Of a DNA stretch of 6,900 bases, positions 1-5,037 are shown in pieces (position 1 is the first letter of the stretch; each line of letters begins with the position of its first letter). The notes below the pieces were generated by a model that saw nothing but the letters and a program-made list of their open reading frames with translations, had not been told where the DNA came from and did not search any database. The stretch is taken from the NCBI GenBank assembly GCA_937881145.1, contig CALGFL010000146.1, positions 1 through 6,900 on the forward strand, read 5' to 3'. This DNA is from an uncultured Bordetella sp. GTDB taxonomy: Bacteria > Pseudomonadota > Gammaproteobacteria > Burkholderiales > Burkholderiaceae_B. Position numbers and translations under genes: made by a program.

Positions 1-606
1 CCAGACATTGTGCATGTAGTCGGGCGCAGTGCCGTTTTCGGCGAAATGATGGCTGAGCGAGCCGCTGGCCAAGATCGCCACGGTGCCCTCGTAGCGCTCT
101 TCGATGGCCCGGCGCACCGCCCGGCCGAATTTCGCGCTTTCATTCAGATCGTGCCAGGCGCACCAGGCCGACACGCTGACGACCTTGAAATGCCGGTCCT
201 GGTTCATGTAGCGCATGGGCACCAGGGTGCCGTACTCCATCTCCAGGGTGGTATCGCTGTGCGCGCGCGAACGCACGCCCGCTTCGTTGGCGGCATGCGC
301 GATCAGGTGGCCCAGCGCCGGATTGCCCGGGTAGGCGTACTCCATGTTCTTGATGAAGTGCGGCAGTTCGTTGCTGGTGTAGCGGCCCGAGAAATCCGGC
401 GCGCAGTTGATGTGGTATTCGCTGTTGACCAGCCAGTGCACGTCGAACACCACGATGGTGTCCACGCCCAGCGCGCGGCAGCGGCGGCCGATCTCGATGT
501 GGCCGTCGATGGCTGCCTGGCGGCAGCCCTTGTTGGGCCCGTCGAGCTCGGACAGATACATCGAGGGCACGTGCGTGATCTTGGCGGCGAGCGCGAGCTT
601 GCCCAT
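1..606 (-). CDS. hpaD: 3,4-dihydroxyphenylacetate 2,3-dioxygenase, partial (3' end cut by window edge)
   Basis: This enzyme cleaves the ring of homoprotocatechuate (3,4-dihydroxyphenylacetate) with O2 to give 5-carboxymethyl-2-hydroxymuconate semialdehyde in the cytoplasm. It belongs to the class III (LigB-type) extradiol dioxygenases, which use a non-haem Fe(II). I translated the frame by hand: 202 codons from the ATG at 604-606 to the window edge, still open. The N-terminus MGKLALAAKITHVPSMYLSE and the stretches YTSNELPHFI, EYGTLVPMRYM and LASGSLSH closely match E. coli HpaD as I remember it. His12 and His57 are the likely first two iron ligands, and His186 in SGSLSHH is the likely active-site histidine. 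The C-terminal glutamate ligand lies outside the window; the family is about 283 residues, so roughly 80 are missing. The start follows the hpaE stop by only 2 bases, so translation is probably coupled. Identification is secure. Confidence 0.95.
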   Translation of the reverse strand, partial: MGKLALAAKITHVPSMYLSELDGPNKGCRQAAIDGHIEIGRRCRALGVDTIVVFDVHWLVNSEYHINCAPDFSGRYTSNELPHFIKNMEYAYPGNPALGHLIAHAANEAGVRSRAHSDTTLEMEYGTLVPMRYMNQDRHFKVVSVSAWCAWHDLNESAKFGRAVRRAIEERYEGTVAILASGSLSHHFAENGTAPDYMHNVW

Positions 607-608
607 GG

Positions 609-2069
609 TCAGGCCCCCCAGTGCGGAATGTGATGGCTGCCCAGCGACACGGCCACGTTCTTGGGCTCGCAGAAGACCTCGTAGCTCCAGGTGCCGCCTT
701 CGCGGCCCGTGCCCGAAGCCTTGGTGCCGCCGAAAGGCTGGCGCAGGTCGCGCACGTTCTGGCTGTTGACGAAGCACATGCCTGCCTCGATGCTGGCCGC
801 GACGCGGTGCGCGCGGCCGATGTTCTCGGTCCACACATAGCTCGACAGGCCGTACTGGATGTCGTTGGCCAGCGTGACGGCGTGCGCTTCGTCCTTGAAC
901 GGGATCAGGCAGGCGACGGGCCCGAAAATCTCGTCCTGCGCGATCTTCATGCGGTTGTCCACGTCGGCGAAGACCGTCGGCACCACGTAGTTGCCTTGCT
1001 TCACCCTCTCAGGCAGGCCGGCGGGCGCATCCAGGCCGCCGCACAGCATCGTGGCGCCCTCTTTCGCGCCCAGCTCGATGTAATGACGCACCTTGGCCAG
1101 ATGGGCCTGCGAAATCATCGGACCGACGATGGTGTTTTCGTCCAGCGGGTCGCCCACCGCAATGCGTTTGGCGCGTTCGGCGAATTTCTCGACGAAGGCG
1201 GCGTAGACGCTCTGCTGCACCAGGATGCGCGAACCGGCAGTGCAGCGTTCGCCGTTGTTGCTGAAGATCATGAATACGGCCGCGTCCAGCGCACGCGCCA
1301 TGTCGGCGTCTTCGAAAACGACGAAGGGGCTCTTGCCGCCCAGCTCCATGCTGAACTTCTTCAGGCCCGCCGACTGCACGATGCGATTGCCCGTCGCGGT
1401 CGAGCCGGTGAACGACACGGCGCGCACGTCCGGATGCGCCACCAGCGGTTCGCCCGCGTCGCGCCCGTAGCCGTGCACCAGGTTGAGCACGCCCGGCGGG
1501 ATGCCCGCTTCCAGGGCCAGCTCGCCCAGGCGGGCCGCCGACAGCGGCGAGAGCTCGCTCATCTTGAGCACGGCCGTGTTGCCGAAAGCCAGGCAGGGCG
1601 CGACCTTCCAGGTAGCCGTCATGAAGGGCACGTTCCAGGGGCTGATCAGGGCGCAGACCCCGACCGGATGGAACAGGGTGTAGTTCAAATGCGTGGGCGT
1701 GGGATAGGTATGGCCGTCCACGCGCGTGCACATTTCGGCGAAGTAGTGGAAGTTGTCCGCCGCGCGCGGCACGAGCTGCCTGCCGGTCTGGGCGATGACC
1801 TGGCCGCAGTCGTCGGTTTCGGTCCGGGCGATCTCGGGCGCGTGGCGGGCGATCAGGTCGCCCAGCCTGTGCATCGCCTTGGCCCGTTCCGCGGCGGGCG
1901 TATCGGCCCATTTGGGAAACGCGGCCTTGGCCGCGGCGACGGCCGCATCGACCTCGCTTTGGCCGCCCTCGGCCACTTCGGCCAGCACTTGCTGCGTGGC
2001 CGGGTTGATCGTCTCGAAGTAACGCTTGCCCGCGACGGCCTTGCCGTCGATCAGATGCTCTATGCGCAT
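609..2069 (-). CDS. hpaE: 5-carboxymethyl-2-hydroxymuconate semialdehyde dehydrogenase
   Basis: This NAD-dependent aldehyde dehydrogenase oxidises the HpaD ring-cleavage product to 5-carboxymethyl-2-hydroxymuconate. The protein has 486 residues, against about 488 for E. coli HpaE. The ALDH landmarks are all present: SPWN with Asn146, the cofactor lysine Lys169 in LKMSE, FTGS at 220-223, the general base Glu242 in MELGGK, the nucleophile Cys276 in NNGERCTAGSR, and Glu380 in EIFGP, which usually contacts the nicotinamide ribose. The C-terminal QPFGGTKASGTGREGG loop (about 444-459) is also typical. The ATG at 2067-2069 is preceded by AAGGA about 7 bases upstream, which supports this start. It lies 30 bases after hpaG2 and 2 bases before hpaD. 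The assignment among ALDH subfamilies rests on both the sequence and the hpa context; a generic ALDH in this position is very unlikely. Confidence 0.95.
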   Translation of the reverse strand: MRIEHLIDGKAVAGKRYFETINPATQQVLAEVAEGGQSEVDAAVAAAKAAFPKWADTPAAERAKAMHRLGDLIARHAPEIARTETDDCGQVIAQTGRQLVPRAADNFHYFAEMCTRVDGHTYPTPTHLNYTLFHPVGVCALISPWNVPFMTATWKVAPCLAFGNTAVLKMSELSPLSAARLGELALEAGIPPGVLNLVHGYGRDAGEPLVAHPDVRAVSFTGSTATGNRIVQSAGLKKFSMELGGKSPFVVFEDADMARALDAAVFMIFSNNGERCTAGSRILVQQSVYAAFVEKFAERAKRIAVGDPLDENTIVGPMISQAHLAKVRHYIELGAKEGATMLCGGLDAPAGLPERVKQGNYVVPTVFADVDNRMKIAQDEIFGPVACLIPFKDEAHAVTLANDIQYGLSSYVWTENIGRAHRVAASIEAGMCFVNSQNVRDLRQPFGGTKASGTGREGGTWSYEVFCEPKNVAVSLGSHHIPHWGA

Positions 2070-2099
2070 GGTTGTTCCTTGAATCCGCTCATACTCGCT

Positions 2100-2867
2100 T
2101 CAGCGGCCGAAGACGTCGTCGCCGACGATGGTGTTTTGCAGCGACCCGATGCCGTCGATCTCGCACACGACCTCGTCGCCTTCGTCGACGTTGATCACGC
2201 CGTCCGGCGTCCCGGTCAGGATGACGTCGCCGGGCAGCAGCGTCATGAAGCCGCTGAGGTATTCGATCAACGCTGGAATGTCGTTGACCATGTGGGCCGT
2301 CGTGCCTTGCTGCGTGACCTTGCCATTGACGCGCGTGCGCAAGGCCAGCTTGTGCGGGTCGGGCACGTCGGCGGCATCGACCAGCCACGGCCCCATGCCG
2401 GTGCAGGTGTCGCGGTTTTTCACCCGCAGATTGGGGCGGTACCAGTTTTCCAGATAATCGCGGATAGCGTAATCGTTGCAGACCGTATAGCCCGCCACGT
2501 GCGCCATGGCTTGCGCAGCCTTCACGTTGTTGGCGGGCTTGCCGATCACCACGCCCAGTTCGCACTCATAGTGCATGAAGGTCGCGTCCCTGGGGCGGCG
2601 CGTCTGCGCCCTGTGACCGACCACCGCACCCGGTCCCTTGAAGAACACCAGGGGCTCGTCCCTGCCGGTCACGGTGAGCTCCTTGGAGAGCTCCTTCACA
2701 TGATCGGCGTAGTTCAAGCCCAGCGCGATCAGCGTGCCGATCTCGACCGACGGCAGCCACACCACGTCTTCTTCGCGCAGCACCCGGCCATCGGCCAGGC
2801 GCAGGCCCCGTTCATGCGGCGTCGCGGTATGTATCGCGCCGCCGTAAGCCACGCGCGCCGTCTTCAT
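2100..2867 (-). CDS. hpaG2: 4-hydroxyphenylacetate degradation bifunctional isomerase/decarboxylase, C-terminal-type subunit
   Basis: With HpaG1 it decarboxylates 5-oxopent-3-ene-1,2,5-tricarboxylate (OPET) to 2-hydroxyhepta-2,4-diene-1,7-dioate and isomerises that to the 2-oxo-3-ene form. It is a 255-residue fumarylacetoacetate hydrolase (FAH) fold protein. In E. coli the same domain is the second half of the fused HpaG (HpcE). Visible landmarks are LNYADH (51-56), HYECELGVVIGK (99-110) with the metal ligands Glu101 and Glu103, GYTVCNDYAIRDYLENWYRP (126-145) with the third ligand Asp132, and LTGTPDGV (217-224). The frame is open 28 codons further upstream, but those codons lie inside hpaG1 and encode arginine-rich, unconserved sequence. 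The ATG at 2865-2867 has a strong GGAGGTG ribosome site and matches the family start. Its ATG overlaps the hpaG1 TGA as ATGA, so coupled translation and 1:1 production are likely. Confidence 0.95.
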   Translation of the reverse strand: MKTARVAYGGAIHTATPHERGLRLADGRVLREEDVVWLPSVEIGTLIALGLNYADHVKELSKELTVTGRDEPLVFFKGPGAVVGHRAQTRRPRDATFMHYECELGVVIGKPANNVKAAQAMAHVAGYTVCNDYAIRDYLENWYRPNLRVKNRDTCTGMGPWLVDAADVPDPHKLALRTRVNGKVTQQGTTAHMVNDIPALIEYLSGFMTLLPGDVILTGTPDGVINVDEGDEVVCEIDGIGSLQNTIVGDDVFGR

Positions 2868-3538
2868 TGCGCACCTCCGTGCAGCTCGCCCATGCCTGGC
2901 GCGCCGATGACGAATGCCTGGTCCCGGCCCAGCAGGGGCATGTCGGGGCAAGTGCCCAGGAGCAGCAGATCTCCCGTCGACAGGGTCATGAATTCGGTAA
3001 CGTCGGCCAGCAGCCGGGCCGCGGGCCGCACCATGCCGGCCATCGAGGCCGTGGCTTGCGTGTCGCCGACGCGAATGGACAGCGTGACGGCGTTCGGATC
3101 GCCGATTTGCGCCAGCGGGACGATGCGCGGTCCGATAATGCAGGAGGCATCGCGCGCCACGAAAGGCGCCGAAGGCCGGTAGAACGTGTCGTGCGATACG
3201 GTCAGGTCGGCCACCAGCACCAGGCCGGCAACGTGATCCAGGGCGGTTTCGGTCGGCACGCGGCAGGCGGCGCGGCCCATGACCAGGCCCAATGTCGCGC
3301 CGACGCGCATGGCCTGGACGCCGTCGGGGATGGTTGTGCGTTGCCCATCGAAAGCCAGCGTGTTGCGCGGCTTCATGTACAGCACCGGCCCTTTGGGGGC
3401 AGCCTTGTAGGGCGGTTGGTTCACCGCATCCCCCAGACCCTCCAGGGCGGAGCGCTGATTCAGCAAAGGCCCGTACACCACGCCGCTCAGGCGGTATGGC
3501 GGGTCGTCATAGAGCAGGGGAGGACGCGCAAATGTCAT
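2864..3538 (-). CDS. hpaG1: 4-hydroxyphenylacetate degradation bifunctional isomerase/decarboxylase, N-terminal-type subunit
   Basis: This is the partner of HpaG2 in the OPET decarboxylase/isomerase step. It has 224 residues and the FAH fold, and corresponds to the first half of fused E. coli HpaG. The run GPLLNQRSAL...QPPYKAAPKG...LYMKPRNT (23-60) parallels the E. coli N-terminal half, and FYRPSAPFVARD (119-130) and EFMTLSTGDLLLLGT (182-196) are also characteristic. The ExE metal-binding pair of HpaG2 is replaced by Gly80 and Thr82 in VGATLGLVMGR; Asp111 is kept. The E. coli N-terminal half, as I recall it, has a similar GAT, so this is a family trait and not decay. The protein starts about 16 residues before E. 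coli HpaG; no alternative ATG fits. The ATG at 3536-3538 has no clear Shine-Dalgarno sequence, and a stable hairpin lies 26 bases upstream. It is the first gene of the hpa operon here. Confidence 0.93.
   Translation of the reverse strand: MTFARPPLLYDDPPYRLSGVVYGPLLNQRSALEGLGDAVNQPPYKAAPKGPVLYMKPRNTLAFDGQRTTIPDGVQAMRVGATLGLVMGRAACRVPTETALDHVAGLVLVADLTVSHDTFYRPSAPFVARDASCIIGPRIVPLAQIGDPNAVTLSIRVGDTQATASMAGMVRPAARLLADVTEFMTLSTGDLLLLGTCPDMPLLGRDQAFVIGAPGMGELHGGAQ
2872..2878 (-). promoter_or_regulatory. Strong Shine-Dalgarno site of hpaG2, inside hpaG1
   Basis: On the minus strand GGAGGTG is followed by CGCA and then the ATG of hpaG2. This near-perfect ribosome site, embedded in the last codons of hpaG1, decides the 255-residue start of hpaG2 over the 28-codon longer reading. 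It is stronger than anything in front of hpaG1, so hpaG2 may be translated at least as well as its partner. Confidence 0.8.
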
Positions 3539-3563
3539 GGTCGATACCAGCCAGCGGGTTGGC

Positions 3564-3593
3564 CGCCCTGCCGCAAGGCCGCGGATCAGGGCG
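3564..3593 (-). promoter_or_regulatory. Leader hairpin in the hpaG1 5' untranslated region
   Basis: In the minus-strand transcript CGCCCUG pairs perfectly with CAGGGCG. After a two-base AU bulge, CCGC pairs with GCGG and closes a six-base loop, GGCCUU. This gives 11 G/C-rich pairs with one bulge. It lies between the operator palindrome and the hpaG1 start codon, with 25 bases between its 3' edge and the ATG. No U-run follows it, so it is not a classic intrinsic terminator. Roles in mRNA stability, translation control or attenuation are possible, but the sequence does not choose between them. Confidence 0.5.
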
Positions 3594-3599
3594 CAATAA

Positions 3600-3617
3600 T
3601 AGATAACATGTTATCTA
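3600..3617. promoter_or_regulatory. 18-bp perfect palindromic operator candidate in front of hpaG1
   Basis: TAGATAACATGTTATCTA reads identically on both strands without a spacer. It is AT-rich inside GC-rich surroundings. It begins one base after the predicted -10 box and covers the predicted transcription start of hpaG1, the place where a repressor blocks RNA polymerase. Size and symmetry fit a dimeric winged-helix repressor. In E. coli the hpa meta operon is controlled by the MarR-family repressor HpaR, so an HpaR-type protein is the best guess; a GntR-type protein is the alternative. No regulator gene is visible in the window. Confidence 0.7.
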
Positions 3618-3618
3618 C

Positions 3619-3648
3619 ATTGTCGGCGTCGACGGGCCCGCTTGTCAA
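3619..3648 (-). promoter_or_regulatory. Sigma-70-type promoter of the hpaG1-hpaG2-hpaE-hpaD operon
   Basis: On the minus strand a consensus -35 box TTGACA (3643-3648) is followed after 18 bases by GACAAT (3619-3624), which matches four of the six -10 consensus positions. Transcription would start near 3612, inside the 18-bp palindrome, giving a leader of about 75 bases. The perfect -35 and mediocre -10 boxes suit a repressed promoter. The start site is inferred, not measured. Confidence 0.55.
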
Positions 3649-3654
3649 CGGGCC
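3635..3654. repeat. Inverted repeat flanking the hpaG1 -35 box
   Basis: GGCCCG (3635-3640) and its reverse complement CGGGCC (3649-3654) enclose eight bases that contain the TTGACA box. A second protein-binding site over the -35 region is possible. In GC-rich DNA a 6+6 repeat can also arise by chance, so this is a weak call. Confidence 0.3.
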
Positions 3655-3680
3655 GGGAATTGCGCGTGAGCGCAGCGCCT

Positions 3681-3696
3681 CGGGCGACCCCGCCCG
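3681..3696 (-). terminator. Possible hairpin terminator after the MBL-fold gene
   Basis: On the minus strand, ten bases after the stop codon of the MBL-fold gene, CGGGCG pairs with CGCCCG around the loop GGGT. A U-run is absent, so efficient intrinsic termination is doubtful. The hairpin does separate the hydroxylase operon from the hpaG1 promoter. If it is inactive, transcription from the upstream operon could read into the hpa genes. Confidence 0.3.
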
Positions 3697-3705
3697 GGGC
3701 AGGCC

Positions 3706-4665
3706 TCAGCTCTGCAAGGCGGCCCACATTTCCTTGTCGCGCTGCGCCGTCCAGACGCGGGGATGCTTGATCCCGCTGGCTTCGTCGTAGGCGCGGGACA
3801 CGTCGAAAGGCAGGCAGTGCTCATAGATGAAGACCTGGCCGAACTTCGGATCCATGGATTTGCGGGTCAAGGCCATGGAGCCCTTCAGGTCGAGGTTTTG
3901 CTTGACCGCTTCGCGGCCGCTCTGCAGCAAGGTCGTGACGAAATCCTTGGTGTAGTCCAGGCCCTTGTTGACCTCCTGCGGGCTGGTCAGCGCCGGCCCG
4001 CGGCCCGGTACCAGTTTCTCGGCGCCGAAGGCGCGCAGGGCTTCCAGCGTCGCGGGCCATTCTTCCAGCTGGGCGTCGCCGCAATAACAGGCGGCGTCGT
4101 ACTCGACCAGGTCGCCCGAGAACAGCACCTTCTGCGAAGGCAGCCAGACGATGGTGTCGCCCTTGGTGTGGCCCGGGCCCACGTGCGCGATGCGCACTTC
4201 CAGCTTGCCCAGGAACAGCGTGATTTCTTTCTCGAAGACCAGCGTGGGCCAGGTCAGGCCGGGCACGGTCTCGACGCCGGCGAACAGGCGCGGGAAGCGT
4301 TCGATTTCCGACTTCATGTCGGCTTCGCCGCGCTCGACGATCATCTCGTAGGTGCCGCGGCTGGCGATGACCTGCTCGGCGCCTTCCTTGAAATAGGCCG
4401 AGGCGCCCAGCACGCGCACGGCGTGGTAGTGCGACAGCACCACGTATTTGATCGGCTTGTCCGTCACCGAACGGATCTTGGCGATCAGGTCCTGCGCCAT
4501 GGCGGGCGTGGCCGTCGTGTCGACGATCAGCACGCCATCGTCGCCGATGATCACGCCGGAGTTGGGATCGCCTTCGGCCGTGTAGGCGTAGGCGTTTGCA
4601 GAAAGTTGAGTCCAGGTGATTTTCTTGGCTTCCAGGTCGGCCTGGGAAGCAAATGCCTTGGCCAT
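3706..4665 (-). CDS. MBL-fold metallo-hydrolase with a variant metal site
   Basis: This is a 319-residue protein of the metallo-beta-lactamase fold, whose members usually hydrolyse thioesters, lactones or phosphoesters using one or two metal ions. Its substrate is unknown. The first fold half is clear: SGVIIGDDGVLIVDT (36-50), then the metal loop LSHYHAVRVLGA (77-88). The usual HxHxDH is here H79-Y-H81-A-V83-R84, so the Asp and third His of the second zinc site are gone. His166 in GPGHTKGD and Asp185 in FSGDLVE are kept. The usual C-terminal PGHG is PGRG, with Arg222 in place of the histidine. No signal peptide is seen, so it is probably cytoplasmic. The ATG at 4663-4665 has GGAGA about 6 bases upstream. 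It lies 54 bases after the DUF2783-like gene and is the last gene of the hydroxylase operon. The fold is certain; the activity is open. Confidence 0.85.
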   Translation of the reverse strand: MAKAFASQADLEAKKITWTQLSANAYAYTAEGDPNSGVIIGDDGVLIVDTTATPAMAQDLIAKIRSVTDKPIKYVVLSHYHAVRVLGASAYFKEGAEQVIASRGTYEMIVERGEADMKSEIERFPRLFAGVETVPGLTWPTLVFEKEITLFLGKLEVRIAHVGPGHTKGDTIVWLPSQKVLFSGDLVEYDAACYCGDAQLEEWPATLEALRAFGAEKLVPGRGPALTSPQEVNKGLDYTKDFVTTLLQSGREAVKQNLDLKGSMALTRKSMDPKFGQVFIYEHCLPFDVSRAYDEASGIKHPRVWTAQRDKEMWAALQS

Positions 4666-4719
4666 GTAGATTCTCCGTCGCGTTTGCGTGAATGAGGCTG
4701 GGTGAAATGAAAAGACCGG

Positions 4720-5025
4720 TCAGATGACCGTCGCCCTGGCTTGGTCGAGCATACGCGCAAGCTGCGCGATATCGCCGGCGTGATTGGCCAGAAGCAGAAG
4801 AAGTTTGGCGTCGTATTCGGGGCGGTTGTCCGCGGCCAGTCCTTCGGCCGCGATGCCTGCCGCCTCTTGCAGCACTTTTTCATCGCCGATCAGGTCCGAC
4901 AGCAACGCCACGGCCTTGGCGTTCAGCGCCAGGCTCTGCGCGTCCGTCAGGCCGGCGTGGGTTTCGATCAGGCGCTCGTAGAAAGCATCCGGATCGGCGA
5001 TATTCAGTTCGGTATTGAGTTTCAT
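4720..5025 (-). CDS. DUF2783-like small protein
   Basis: This is a 101-residue acidic helical protein with no signal peptide, membrane segment or catalytic motif that I can see. The opening LNTELNIADPDAFYERLIETHAGL (3-26), followed by DAQSLALNAK, resembles DUF2783 proteins, which I recall as short proteins encoded beside MhpA-like FAD monooxygenases; this recollection could not be checked. The second half looks like a partial repeat of the first: NAKAVALLSDLIGDEKVLQEA (35-55) aligns with DAKLLLLLANHAGDIAQLARM (72-92). The ATG at 5023-5025 has GGGAG about 6 bases upstream. It starts 12 bases after the hydroxylase stop, so the two are surely co-transcribed. A role as an accessory or stabilising subunit of the hydroxylase is an inference from the linkage alone. 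Confidence 0.75.
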   Translation of the reverse strand: MKLNTELNIADPDAFYERLIETHAGLTDAQSLALNAKAVALLSDLIGDEKVLQEAAGIAAEGLAADNRPEYDAKLLLLLANHAGDIAQLARMLDQARATVI

Positions 5026-5037
5026 GACCGCTCCCGC

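Noticed and set aside
140..838. 232-codon minus-strand frame overlapping hpaD and the end of hpaE
   Set aside because: It is out of frame with both real genes and arginine/alanine-rich without domains; the hpaD frame itself was missed only because it runs off the window edge.
2868..2951. 28-codon N-terminal extension of hpaG2
   Set aside because: The extension is arginine-rich, overlaps hpaG1 and has no family similarity, while the internal ATG at 2865-2867 has a GGAGGTG site and the expected family start.
621..3182. 853-codon open frame on the plus strand
   Set aside because: It lies opposite hpaE, hpaG2 and part of hpaG1, which are unmistakable families with ribosome sites. The plus-strand product is rich in Arg, His, Gly and Val with no recognisable domain, as expected from the mirror of GC-rich codon bias.
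2867..3790. 307-codon plus-strand frame across the hpaG1 region and its promoter
   Set aside because: It covers hpaG1 in antisense and runs through the promoter and operator; no motif or ribosome site supports it.
3763..4695. 310-codon open frame on the plus strand
   Set aside because: It is antisense to the MBL-fold gene, whose fold motifs and ribosome site are clear. It is His/Arg/Gly-rich with no domain signal.
4666..4719. Gap between the DUF2783-like and MBL genes as a possible promoter or terminator
   Set aside because: Apart from the GGAGA ribosome site of the MBL gene, no promoter boxes or hairpin with a T-run were seen; co-transcription is the simplest reading.
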